Source: HGM04593 sp045591315 (GTDB taxonomy: Bacteria; Bacteroidota; Bacteroidia; Bacteroidales; Bacteroidaceae). From it: a DNA stretch of 64,000 nt. This document shows positions 43,820 through 53,600 of the stretch, piece by piece. The notes beneath the pieces were generated by a model. It was given only the letters and a program-made list of their open reading frames with translations. It did not search any database and was not told where the DNA came from. Made by a program: the position numbers and the translations under genes. Numbering within the stretch: position 1 is the first letter of the stretch; every line of letters begins with the position of its first letter. Location: positions 1 to 64,000 of the forward strand of contig JAZNSN010000004.1 in NCBI GenBank assembly GCA_045591315.1. The letters are read 5' to 3'.

Positions 43820-45100
43820 TCAATATGCAAACAACGGGAACTCAGCCATTGTCTCGTTCACTTTACGGCGTACTGTTGCAATCACCTTTTCATCTTCGGG
43901 TGCATTCAGCACACTCTCTATCATCTCGGCAATGAAAGGCATCATATCCTCCTTGACACCACGGGTTGTAATAGCCGGAGTACCCAAACGAATACCAGAT
44001 GTCTGGAATGCGCTACGAGTATCGAAAGGAACCATATTCTTGTTTGCTGTTATGTCGGCTGCGACAAGAGCCCTTTCAGCTACCTTGCCTGTAAGGTCGG
44101 GATACTTGCTGCGCAAATCGACAAGCATCGAATGGTTGTCTGTTCCGCCCGACACAATGCCGAAACCGCGCTCCATGAGTTCGTTCGCCAGTGTCGCCGC
44201 ATTCAGCTTCACTTGTGCCTGATACTCCTTGAATTCGGGCTGCAGAGCCTCGCCGAAAGCAACAGCCTTAGCAGCAATCACATGCTCCAGCGGACCGCCC
44301 TGAATACCTGGGAATACAGCGGAGTCAAGCAGCTGAGACATCATCTTGACCTCGCCTTTCGGGGTAGTCTTGCCCCAAGGATTGGGAAAATCCTTGCCCA
44401 TAAGTATTACGCCTCCGCGTGGACCGCGCAGTGTTTTGTGTGTAGTAGATGTCACAATGTGGGCATACTTGACAGGATTGTCAAGCAACCCTGCTGCAAT
44501 CAAGCCTGCCGGATGAGCCATATCCACCATGAATATCGCACCCACCTTATCAGCAATCTCGCGCATACGCTTGTAATCCCACTCGCGTGAATATGCAGAG
44601 CCGCCTCCGATAATCATCTTCGGTTTCTCACGCAAAGCGACCTCTTCCATCTGGTCGTAATCGACACGCCCTGTTTCGGGGTTAAGGTTATATTCGACCG
44701 GAGTATATATTATACCTGAAGTATTCACTGCAGAGCCGTGCGAGAGATGGCCTCCATGGGCAAGATTAAGGCCCATGAACTTGTCACCGGGGTTCAGGAC
44801 GGCAAGGAATACGGCAGCGTTGGCCTGCGCGCCCGAATGTGGCTGAACATTGACCCACTCTGCATCGTAGAGTTCCTTCAGCCTTTCACGGGCTATCTCC
44901 TCAACGATGTCAACAACCTCGCAACCGCCATAGTAGCGTTTGCCCGGATAACCTTCGGCATACTTGTTTGTAAGGACAGAGCCCATGGCACGCATTACCT
45001 CGTCACTCACAAAATTCTCCGATGCAATAAGTTCAATACCTTTTAACTGACGGCGGTATTCCGTCTCAATCAACTGAAAAATATGTCTGTCGCGTTTCAT
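43820..45100 (-). CDS. glyA: serine hydroxymethyltransferase
   Basis: PLP enzyme interconverting serine and glycine with tetrahydrofolate, the main source of one-carbon units. 426 residues. The PLP lysine is K222 in TSTTHKTLRGPRGG. Also seen: ELIASENFVS at the N-terminus, NKYAEGYPGKRYYGGCEVVD, VQPHSGAQANAAV and the folate-side SGIRLGTPAITTRG. Monocistronic, with a TATCTTCG promoter and the 50-bp palindrome at its end. Confidence 0.97.
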   Translation of the reverse strand: MKRDRHIFQLIETEYRRQLKGIELIASENFVSDEVMRAMGSVLTNKYAEGYPGKRYYGGCEVVDIVEEIARERLKELYDAEWVNVQPHSGAQANAAVFLAVLNPGDKFMGLNLAHGGHLSHGSAVNTSGIIYTPVEYNLNPETGRVDYDQMEEVALREKPKMIIGGGSAYSREWDYKRMREIADKVGAIFMVDMAHPAGLIAAGLLDNPVKYAHIVTSTTHKTLRGPRGGVILMGKDFPNPWGKTTPKGEVKMMSQLLDSAVFPGIQGGPLEHVIAAKAVAFGEALQPEFKEYQAQVKLNAATLANELMERGFGIVSGGTDNHSMLVDLRSKYPDLTGKVAERALVAADITANKNMVPFDTRSAFQTSGIRLGTPAITTRGVKEDMMPFIAEMIESVLNAPEDEKVIATVRRKVNETMAEFPLFAY

Positions 45101-45127
45101 AGCAATCTGAATTCATGTAATCTTCTG

Positions 45128-45158
45128 CGAAGATAGTAAAATCTGCCCAAACAGCAAC
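45128..45158 (-). promoter_or_regulatory. glyA promoter
   Basis: Minus-strand GTTG (45158-45155), 19 nt, TATCTTCG (45135-45128) followed by CAG. Leader of about 20 nt. Confidence 0.65.
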
Positions 45159-45231
45159 TGCAAATACATTATATATTTAGGGAAGCTTTACTGATTTTCA
45201 AATTGTTTTGCTTATATTTGAGGTAAACCTT

Positions 45232-45388
45232 GAATATTTTCTTCACTCGCTGTGAAAAATATAGAAGCAAGCTTCATATTTCTCGCTCGTTTGTATGTAT
45301 ATTTGAGAAAACTCGAATATTTTCTTCACTCGCTGTGAAAAATATGGAAGCAAGCTTCATATTTCTCGCTCGTTTGTATGTATATTTG
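45232..45388 (+). repeat. two tandem 74-bp copies, 83-bp period, each ending in a promoter-like TATATTTG
   Basis: 45232-45305 and 45315-45388 agree at 73 of 74 positions (A/G difference after AAATAT). Each copy contains a hairpin (TTCAC-TCGCT-GTGAA with ATATTT/AATAT flanks), a GAAGC-AA-GCTTC inverted repeat and a terminal TATATTTG (45298-45305, 45381-45388). A third TATATTTG stands at 45213-45220 just before copy 1. They form the upstream region of a small frame at 45411 and of the FKBP gene. Confidence 0.9.
45381..45388 (+). promoter_or_regulatory. last of three TATATTTG -7 elements
   Basis: Perfect TAnnTTTG, closest to the downstream frames at 45411 and 45552. The repeats may create a set of tandem promoters. 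No TTTG stands at the canonical -33 distance. Confidence 0.4.
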
Positions 45389-45410
45389 CCTAAAGACTAA
45401 TATAAGCATA

Positions 45411-45533
45411 ATGAAGGATTACAGACAAAGGAATATCGGATGAATACTGGCTGCCGTGACGACATTCTCTGCAAGCTACGTGCTGGTGTGGGCAATGTCC
45501 AGAACAAGAATAACTGAAATATTTATCAAATGA
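45411..45533 (+). pseudogene. small membrane-protein frame interrupted by an in-frame TGA
   Basis: ATG at 45411 reads MKDYRQRNIG, then TGA at 45441-45443, then in the same frame ILAAVTTFSASYVLVWAMSR and TRITEIFIK to TGA at 45531-45533. Read through, it would be a 40-residue protein with a basic N-terminus and one membrane helix. It begins 22 bp after a TATATTTG element and 18 bp before the FKBP gene. Either a nonsense-mutated small gene, a read-through case or chance; the hydrophobic run after the stop argues mildly against chance. Confidence 0.35.
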
Positions 45534-45551
45534 CATAAAACAACAGAAGAG

Positions 45552-46568
45552 ATGAAAAGAACTATATTGACAACAATGTTGATAGGATGCGGAATAGCGG
45601 TATCAAGCGCAATGCATACAGGAACTGATCTCGGCAACTATGCGCCAAAAGAAGAGAAGATTGACACACTATCCTACATAGCTGGTATCCAGATCGGGCA
45701 GAACATAAAGAACGAGATACTCCCGCAGCTGAAGCTTGACTACGGCATAATATTCTCGACGATTGACAAGAACTTTGCCAAGGATAAACCTATCAAGGTC
45801 GAAAACGAGACCTTGACACCAGACAATCTTAAAGAAGTTTCAAAGAAGTACTTCGATGCTGAGTTCAGAAAGCGCATACAGGCATCGGCGAATGACAGCA
45901 CTGTAGAGATTTTCAGCCCCACCGACAGAAAAATCGTATCTACGCTTATTGGAGCCGACTTCGCCTACAGAATGAAGGATGCCCCGCACCCGATAGAGAA
46001 GAAGTCATTGCTAAAAGGCATTGCCGACACGCAGGAGGAAAAAGAGATTATCACCATACAAGAGGCAAACAAGTACATGCAGAACTACTTCAGCACCATA
46101 CTTCCTGAGAAGAACAGGAAAGAGTCGGAGGCATGGCTTGCCAAGATAGAGAAACAGAAAGGTGTAAAGAAGACAGATAGCGGAATCCTATACAAGATTG
46201 AGGCTACTGGTGACATGAATGCAAAGGCCGTTAAGAACGATGATGTCGTAAAGGTTCTCTACACCGGAACTACAATAAGCGGAAAGGTATTCGACAGCAA
46301 CAAATGGAGCGATATGCCGCAGGCACGTAAGGAGTACATAAAGGCAAGTACACCCGATGCAGCAGAGAAAGACAATCCTATCGAATTCCCTCTCAACAGA
46401 GTAATCAAAGGATGGACCGAGGGAATGAAGCTTATTGGCAAAGGCGGCAAGATAACCCTGTGGATTCCTTCGGGCCTCGCATACGGTGAACGCGGAACAG
46501 GACAGGACATTGGCCCCAACCAGGCACTGCGTTTCGATGTAGAGCTGCTCGATGTTACAGTAAAATGA
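45552..46568 (+). CDS. exported FKBP-type peptidyl-prolyl isomerase
   Basis: 338 residues with a signal peptide (MKRTILTTMLIGCGIAVSSA). Residues of about 35-200 form FkpA/Mip-like N-terminal dimerisation helices (IDTLSYIAGIQIGQNIKNEI, then LIGADFAYRMKDAPHP). The C-terminal FKBP domain spans about residues 225-337: DDVVKVLYTGTTISGKVFDSN, VIKGWTEGMKLIGKGGKITLWIPSGLAYGERG and LRFDVELLDV. An insertion of about 25 residues (KWSDMPQARKEYIKASTPDA) separates FDSN from the usual PIEFPLNRVI. Periplasmic folding catalyst. Lies just downstream of the tandem repeats. Confidence 0.92.
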   Translation: MKRTILTTMLIGCGIAVSSAMHTGTDLGNYAPKEEKIDTLSYIAGIQIGQNIKNEILPQLKLDYGIIFSTIDKNFAKDKPIKVENETLTPDNLKEVSKKYFDAEFRKRIQASANDSTVEIFSPTDRKIVSTLIGADFAYRMKDAPHPIEKKSLLKGIADTQEEKEIITIQEANKYMQNYFSTILPEKNRKESEAWLAKIEKQKGVKKTDSGILYKIEATGDMNAKAVKNDDVVKVLYTGTTISGKVFDSNKWSDMPQARKEYIKASTPDAAEKDNPIEFPLNRVIKGWTEGMKLIGKGGKITLWIPSGLAYGERGTGQDIGPNQALRFDVELLDVTVK

Positions 46569-46594
46569 GAACATAAACATAATTGACCCAAACT

Positions 46595-48907
46595 ATGAGA
46601 AAGACATTTTTAGGAGTAATGTTGCTGAGCTTAGCCCTCTCCTCTTGCAAGGAACAGGCAGCTACAGGCAACTACAATGTGATTCCGCTTCCTCAGGAAA
46701 TTGTTGAAGGCGAAGGCGAAGGTTTTCTCCTCAGCAGCAAGACAAGCATTGTCTATGAAGGCGATGAAGTAATGAAACGTAATGCAGAGCATCTTTCGGG
46801 CTACATCAAAGACCTGACAGGCCTTGAACTCGAAGTCACCGATAGCAAGAAGGAGAATGCAATCAGAATTGCAGTAGCCGAAGCAAGCGACAACAGCGAG
46901 GCTTACAAGCTTACTGTTGACAAAAACGGTGTCAATATTACCGGAGCATCGGCAGCCGGTGTATTCTATGGCATACAGACACTGCGCAAGTCAATTCCGG
47001 CAGATGCTGGCGAGGTACTGCTCCCGGCTGTGACGATAAACGACAGCCCACGCTTCTCATACAGAGGTGCACACCTTGACGTGTCACGCCACTTCTTCAC
47101 ACCCGACTCAATAAAGAGATTCATCGATATTCTCGCGCTCCATAACCTGAACCGCTTCCATTGGCACATCACCGATGACCAGGGGTGGCGCATCGAGATA
47201 AAGAAATACCCCAAGCTCACTACTGTTGCAGCAGAACGTGACGAGACTGTCATAGGACGCAACAGCGGCGAATATGACGGCAAGCACTACGGTCCTTTCT
47301 TCTATACTCAGGATGAGTGCCGTGAGATTGTGGCTTATGCAGCAGATAGGCATATTACCGTAATCCCGGAGATTGACCTTCCCGGACACATGCAGGCAGC
47401 TCTTGCAGCATACCCTGAGTATGGCTGTACCGGAGGCCCATACGAGGTGTGGAAGATGTGGGGAGTATCGGACAACGTACTCTGTGCCGGCAACGATGCT
47501 ACCCTATCGTTCATCGAGGACGTGTTGGCAGAAGTAATAGAGGTATTCCCCTCGGAATATATACACATCGGAGGTGATGAGTGCCCCAAGACACAGTGGG
47601 AGAAGTGTCCCAAGTGCCAGGCACGCATAAAGGCCCTGGGAATTAAGAGCGACAAGAAGCATAGCGCAGAGATGTATCTGCAGAGCTTTGTAATCAACCA
47701 TGCCGAGAAGTTCCTCAACAGCAAAGGCCGCCAGATAATCGGCTGGGACGAAATCCTCGAAGGAGGCCTTGCCCCCAATGCCACAGTACACTCGTGGCGT
47801 GGTGTTGAAGGCGGCATAGAGGCTGCAAAGCAGGGACACGACTGCATCATGTCGCCGACGACGTTCATGTACTTCGACTACTACCAGACCAAATACACCG
47901 ATGACGAGCCTTTGGCCATCGGCGGATATGTACCGGTAGAGAAGGTATATTCGTTCGAGCCTATAAACGATACTCTAAGCGTTGATATACAGAAGCACAT
48001 AATTGGCGTACAGGCCAACCTGTGGAGTGAATACATACCTACATTCAGCCACGTCGAATACATGGAGTTGCCGCGAATGGCCGCATTGTGCGAGGTACAG
48101 TGGTGCAAGCCCGAAAACAAGAACTTCGAAGAGTTCAAGCAGCGTCTTCTGCCGCTCATCGGAATATACGAGAAATACGGCTACAACTATGCAAAGCATA
48201 TCCTTGACATAGAGGAGAAGTTCACTACCGATACAGAGAAAGGAGCTATCGTCATCGGGTTCAAGACACTTGACAACCTGCCGATATACTACACCCTCGA
48301 CGGAAGCGAACCAACAGAGAAATCAGCCCTTTACACTGCACCTATAGAAATAATGGAGAGCTGTACTGTAAAGGCAAAGGGTATCGGAGAGAGAGGCGAA
48401 ACACGCATGTTCAGCGAAGAGATTTCATTCAGCAAGGCTACAGCAAAGCCCATCAAGCTGTTGCAGGACATTCACAAGAACTACACATTCGAAGGCCCTA
48501 TAACACTTGTCGATGGACTAAAGGGCAACCCCAACTACCGCACAGGCCGTTGGCTCGGATTCTGCCTGACAGACCTTGAAGCTGTAATCGACCTAAAAAA
48601 GGAAGAGGAGATAAGCACTGTTTCTTTCAACACAAGCGTTGACAAGGGCGACTGGGTATTCGACCTTTTAGGAATAACGGTATCGGTATCAGATGACGGC
48701 GAGAACTTCACCGAAGTATTCAGCGAGAAATACCCCGACCTCACAGCCGAAGACGAGAACAAGATATATGGCCACAAGGTTGAATTCGCTCCGGTTAAGG
48801 CACGCTATGTAAAGATACTTGCACTATCGGACCGCGACATGCCTGAATGGCATCCGGCAAAAGGCCTGCCGGCATTCATCTTTGTCGATGAGCTTGAGAT
48901 AAACTAA
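46595..48907 (+). CDS. lipoprotein beta-N-acetylhexosaminidase (GH20) with C-terminal accessory domains
   Basis: 770 residues from MRKTFLGVMLLSLALSSC, a lipoprotein signal (a TTG 12 bp upstream is not needed). GH20b-type N-terminal domain, then the barrel: RGAHLDVSRHFF, HWHITDDQGWRIEIKKYP, PEIDLPGHMQAALAAYP, and the catalytic pair D328-E329 in HIGGDECPKTQW. After the barrel come a chitobiase-like domain (YYTLDGSEPTEKSALYTAPIEI) and a discoidin-like (F5/8) domain (YRTGRWLGF to VKILALSDRD). Releases terminal GlcNAc or GalNAc from glycans at the cell surface. Follows the FKBP gene by 26 bp. Confidence 0.93.
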   Translation: MRKTFLGVMLLSLALSSCKEQAATGNYNVIPLPQEIVEGEGEGFLLSSKTSIVYEGDEVMKRNAEHLSGYIKDLTGLELEVTDSKKENAIRIAVAEASDNSEAYKLTVDKNGVNITGASAAGVFYGIQTLRKSIPADAGEVLLPAVTINDSPRFSYRGAHLDVSRHFFTPDSIKRFIDILALHNLNRFHWHITDDQGWRIEIKKYPKLTTVAAERDETVIGRNSGEYDGKHYGPFFYTQDECREIVAYAADRHITVIPEIDLPGHMQAALAAYPEYGCTGGPYEVWKMWGVSDNVLCAGNDATLSFIEDVLAEVIEVFPSEYIHIGGDECPKTQWEKCPKCQARIKALGIKSDKKHSAEMYLQSFVINHAEKFLNSKGRQIIGWDEILEGGLAPNATVHSWRGVEGGIEAAKQGHDCIMSPTTFMYFDYYQTKYTDDEPLAIGGYVPVEKVYSFEPINDTLSVDIQKHIIGVQANLWSEYIPTFSHVEYMELPRMAALCEVQWCKPENKNFEEFKQRLLPLIGIYEKYGYNYAKHILDIEEKFTTDTEKGAIVIGFKTLDNLPIYYTLDGSEPTEKSALYTAPIEIMESCTVKAKGIGERGETRMFSEEISFSKATAKPIKLLQDIHKNYTFEGPITLVDGLKGNPNYRTGRWLGFCLTDLEAVIDLKKEEEISTVSFNTSVDKGDWVFDLLGITVSVSDDGENFTEVFSEKYPDLTAEDENKIYGHKVEFAPVKARYVKILALSDRDMPEWHPAKGLPAFIFVDELEIN

Positions 48908-48982
48908 AGATAAAGGTATTGTCAAAGCGGAAAGGCATTGTACTCCTCTCCGCTTTTGCATTAAGAAAAAACAGAACTGCTT

Positions 48983-50605
48983 ATGACAAACATTAAAAAG
49001 ACGATACTGGCATTGATTATAGCTTCTGCTGCTATCATATCACCGGCCCAAGAGAACCTTTCGGCACTGCTGCCTATTCCACAGAAAGTCGAGTGCCGTA
49101 CAGGAGAGAAAGCTTTTGACCTGAGACATGCTGCCATTGCAATGAACGACTGCGAGGATTCTCCTTATATTAAAGAAGAGCTGGTAAGGATAATAGAAGA
49201 GCGTACCGGCATAAAGGTGTGCAGCAGCAAGGGAAAGAGGAGCATAGAGATTGTACTGTCCGAAGATAAAGGCAAGGAAGAATACAGTATAGAGATAGAC
49301 AGCAGACACATCCGTTTTACAGGAGGAAGCGAGGCCGGAATCTTCTATGCTTTAAAGACATTCGACCAGTTGCTGCTGGGCGATGCCATTAACAGCAGCA
49401 TAGGCAAAGTTGCGCCGATTCATATCGAAGACACACCTCGTTACGGATACCGTGCGGTAATGCTCGACCCGGCACGCCACTTCTTGCCCGTTGATGATGT
49501 AAAACAGTTCATCGAACGCATGGCATGCTACAAATACAATGTACTGCAGCTCCATCTGACCGATGACCAGGGCTGGCGCATTGAAATCAAGAGCCACCCT
49601 GAGCTTACAGAAAAAGGAGCCTTCCGCAATCCCAAAGGCGGCAATAACGGCCCCGACAACGGCTATTACACACAAGAACAGATAAAGGAGCTTATAGAAT
49701 ATGCAGCCAAAAGGCATATAGAGATTGTACCGGAGCTTGATATTCCCGGACACTCGGCAGCAATACTTGCCGCATACCCCGAACTGGGCTGCCCTTTCAG
49801 GCATGGCGATGCAAAGGAGATAGGCAAAGTGACAAACATGATGCTATGTGCCAGCAGTGAAAAGGCATATAAAGTCTATGAGGATATAATACGTGAGGTA
49901 GCTCAGCTCTTCCCGTCGAAGCGTATTCATCTCGGCGGTGACGAAGCCGCCGTAAAGGACAACTGGGCACAGTGCGAAGAGTGCCTTGCACTCATGCGCT
50001 CTGCCGGCTACGAAAAGCCGTCGCAACTGATGAACATATTCTTCGGCCGAATGTTAGAGTATGTACGAAATAACGGGAAGGAGGCTATACTATGGTGCGA
50101 GCTCGACAACATGTGGCCGCCGGCAAACGACTACCTTTTCCCCTACCCTAAGGATGTAACCCTTGTCACCTGGCGCAATGGGCTTACCCCTAAATGCATT
50201 GAACTTACGCGCAACAACGGGCACAAACTTATAATGGCACCCGGAGAGCATACATACCTCGACTACCCGCAATGGCAGAACGACCTTCCCGAATTCAACA
50301 ATTGGGGCATGCCTGTCACGACATTGCAGAAAGCATACGAACTTGACCCCAGCTATGGCTTGAAAGATTCCGAACAGAAACATATCATCGGAGTCATGGC
50401 AACGCTATGGGCCGAAGCTATAAAAGACATCAACCGTGTAAACTACATGTTCTACCCTCGCGGGCTTGCGATAGCAGAAGCAGCATGGAGCGGCATGGAA
50501 CAGCGCAGTTGGGAGTCGTTCAAGAAGCGTCTCTACCCCAACCTTTACGAACTGATGAAACAGGGAATAAGTTTCAGAGTACCGTTTGAAACAGGAGGCA
50601 AATAA
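48983..50605 (+). CDS. beta-N-acetylhexosaminidase (GH20), second copy
   Basis: 540 residues with a signal peptide (TNIKKTILALIIASAAIISPA). Same family as its neighbour but without C-terminal domains. YRAVMLDPARHFLPVDDVKQF, LHLTDDQGWRIEIKSHPEL, PELDIPGHSAAILAAYPELGC, catalytic D320-E321 in HLGGDEAAVKDNWAQC, and WAEAIKDINRVNYMFYPRGLAIAEAAWS. Probably periplasmic, acting after the surface lipoprotein enzyme on shorter products (inference). Ends at a strong terminator. Confidence 0.93.
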   Translation: MTNIKKTILALIIASAAIISPAQENLSALLPIPQKVECRTGEKAFDLRHAAIAMNDCEDSPYIKEELVRIIEERTGIKVCSSKGKRSIEIVLSEDKGKEEYSIEIDSRHIRFTGGSEAGIFYALKTFDQLLLGDAINSSIGKVAPIHIEDTPRYGYRAVMLDPARHFLPVDDVKQFIERMACYKYNVLQLHLTDDQGWRIEIKSHPELTEKGAFRNPKGGNNGPDNGYYTQEQIKELIEYAAKRHIEIVPELDIPGHSAAILAAYPELGCPFRHGDAKEIGKVTNMMLCASSEKAYKVYEDIIREVAQLFPSKRIHLGGDEAAVKDNWAQCEECLALMRSAGYEKPSQLMNIFFGRMLEYVRNNGKEAILWCELDNMWPPANDYLFPYPKDVTLVTWRNGLTPKCIELTRNNGHKLIMAPGEHTYLDYPQWQNDLPEFNNWGMPVTTLQKAYELDPSYGLKDSEQKHIIGVMATLWAEAIKDINRVNYMFYPRGLAIAEAAWSGMEQRSWESFKKRLYPNLYELMKQGISFRVPFETGGK

Positions 50606-50612
50606 AAAATAG

Positions 50613-50658
50613 ATGCAAAAAAAGATGTGCGCTTTCGGGCGCACATCTTTTTTTGCAT
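50613..50658. terminator. bidirectional terminator between GH20 and GH95 genes
   Basis: ATGCAAAAAAAGATGTGCGC, loop TTTCGG, perfect 20-nt complement. The A-run and T-run inside the arms serve either direction. Confidence 0.92.
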
Positions 50659-50672
50659 TAATACCGTAACTG

Positions 50673-53600
50673 TTACTTAGCCAGTTTCTTCACACCGTTC
50701 TCAATGTAAACCTGACCGGCAGGAGCACCGTTGATGCGGCGGCCGCTAAGGTCGTATATTGCGCCATTGCTATTCTGGGCATCACCAGAAACAACAGGAG
50801 CAATCGCAGTTTCTGTTGTGAAGTCTATCTCAACAACATCGTCCTTGACGCAAGGAATGGTTGCGACACCGTTCTCCACTGTAACAGCAACCTCTACGCC
50901 ATTTACAGTAATCTTTGCCTTGTCAAGTGCCATTGCACCACGTGCGCAACGTACCTTAAGCTCAGCACCGGCATTGCTTGTGACAGTAGCCTTCTGGCAC
51001 TTGCCCTCTACCCAGTTGAAATCAACGGTGAAGTTACCCATAGCCTTCATGCCGGTAACATTACCGCCCTTCTCCCAGACTGCAGGGAGAGCAGGAAGGA
51101 TATTAACGTAACCGTGAGCACTCTGCAGAAGCATCTCAGCCATACCTGAACATACACCGAAGTTACCGTCAATCTGGAACGGAGCGTGGCTGTCGAAGAG
51201 GTTGTAGTAGATACCGCCCTGACTCTGGTCGGTGCCGTATGTTGTAGAGTGCTTCAAAGCATTCTTGATGATGATGTGTGCATGGTCACCGTCTTGAGCA
51301 CGCGCCCAGAGGTTAACCTTCCAACCCATTGACCAGCCTGTAGCGGCATCTCCACGATGCTTCAATGCGTTTACAGCAGGAACAAAGTATTCACTCTCAG
51401 GAGTAATCTGGTCCATTGGGAAGAGAGCCATCAAGTGTGAAATGTGACGGTGACCTCTCTCACCTACGCTGTAAGGAGAGTACTTCCACTCGCGGAGCAA
51501 TAGCTCACCGCTCTTTACACCATTGAAAGGATTGCCCCAACCGCCGTCGTATGTCTCTGTATGAAGACCTTTGTCGGTCTTCTCAAGATAGAGAGCAAGT
51601 TTCTCAACATCGGCCTGTGAAAGACCGGTATTCTCAACACCGAGAATTTCAATAGCATCTGTAAGGTTCTGGAACAGATAGCTGATCATCTGCTGTGCAT
51701 GTGCAGTACCGTCCTCGCTCTCGTTTCCGTGCTGCTCGGCACTGAACTCGTTAGGAGCAACGTATGTACCGTCATAAACCTTGCGGTCCTCAATGAGGCG
51801 GTGGAACCAGAACTCGGCACAGCTCCACATTACAGGGAATGCCTTCTTCAGGAACTCCTTGTCCTGAGTGTAGCGGTAGTGTGTCCAGAGGTGGCTTGTG
51901 TACCATACGTTTGCAACAAGATAGTTGCTGCCCCATGTACTCATACTGTTGTAGAGAGAAGACTCTGTCAATACACTCCAGCCATAACCGTCATTGTACT
52001 GCTGACCGACCTTCTTCCAACCGTCGCTCTGTGCGCCACGGATGATGAAGTTCACAAATGGTTTGTGGAGATCGCTGAGATTTGTAATCTCAGTTGGCCA
52101 GTAGTTCATCTGGATGTTGATGTTTGTGTGGATGTCAGAGTTCCAAGGAGAATCGGAACCACGGTCATTCCAGATACCCTGAAGAGTGTTAGGAGCCGCG
52201 ATAGGCTTGCGGTTTGAACTGATAGCCAAGTAACGGCCATAGTGGAAGTAGAGCTGCTCAAGGAACAGATGGTCGTTTGCTGTGCTGTTTGCAGCGCTGT
52301 TGTTCGGGAAGTAATTGTCGATCAAGGTCTTTGTATCAACAGTAGGAGTTGTAAGACCAAGGTCGAATGTCATACGCTTTGTGATTGCTGTGAAGTCGGC
52401 AACGTGGTCAGCCTCAAGAGTTGCATAATCCTTTGCAGCAGCAGCCTCAATCTCACTCTTTACACGAGCGTTGACATCGGCTGGTGTCTCTGTTGTAAAG
52501 TAGTTGTTGAGAACCTCCATATCACCGTTGAAGTTTGTGGCACCCTTGAGGAAGAATGTAACCTCTGTAGCGTTCTTCACGGTGATACCCTTGCCCGATG
52601 CAGTAACTGTTGCACCTTCGTCGGCAACAACGTGCATACGAGCAGCAAAGTTAACAGAAGTCATTGCACCGGTAAACTCCGCTGTACCGTCAGCTTTGTA
52701 TGTAACATTGCCTGCACCGATGCCTGCTCCAGGCTCCAACATAAATGTGAGGTTGAGCTTGTCAGCGCCCTCAGTCTTGTACTGACCTGCGATTACCTGG
52801 TCGGGAGCAGAAGCGAAATACTTGCGAACCTGTTTTGTACCGTTTGCATTCTTAAACTCAACGCCTGCGATACCCTCCTCGATGTCGAGGTAGCGTACAT
52901 AGTCGGTTACACCCTCGTAAACGGCATTATCATTGTTAGCGATGAGCAATGAACCGAAGTTCATGAATGTACGGTTACCACTGCCTGCACCTACAGTGTT
53001 CGCAGGACCACTCCAAAGAGTCTTCTCGTTGAACTGGAGTTCCTCGGTGCGCACACCGCCGAATACCATACAGCCAAGTTCACCGTTACCGAGTGGCAAA
53101 GCATACTCCATCCAAGGATAGCTTACACCTGCAGCCTCGGCCGATGTTGTGTACCACAATGTGTTGGGATTCTTTGGTGAGAATGAAGAAACACCCTGAA
53201 TCTCTGAAATCTCGTGGATATACTCATCGGGATAATCTACATAATCAACCTCTTCGAGGAAGAACTTGCTGCCGGTATCACCGATTGCACCGGTGCTATT
53301 CCACAATGCAAGATAGCTGTTACGGTCGTTCCAGTACTGACTTGAAGTGCCCTTCCACTTGATATATGAAGGTTCACCATTACCGAAATTCAAAGTTCCA
53401 TCAAACTCAATTGTATAAGAACTTGTAGATGGATCAACCATTTTTGCACGAGCCGAAGCCTCACTACCAGTCATACCAATCACCTTTGAAAGACCTGTAG
53501 AATAGTTATAAACCTTGTATGCAGAACCGTTCTTTACAAATGCCCAAATACCCTGATTGTCACGTGGTGTATTTTTATTGCTTAGCATCAATTCACCATT

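Noticed and set aside
45232..45388. Insertion-sequence end or CRISPR-like repeat at the 83-bp duplication
   Set aside because: No transposase, no target-site duplication and no spacer pattern; promoter-like elements explain it better.
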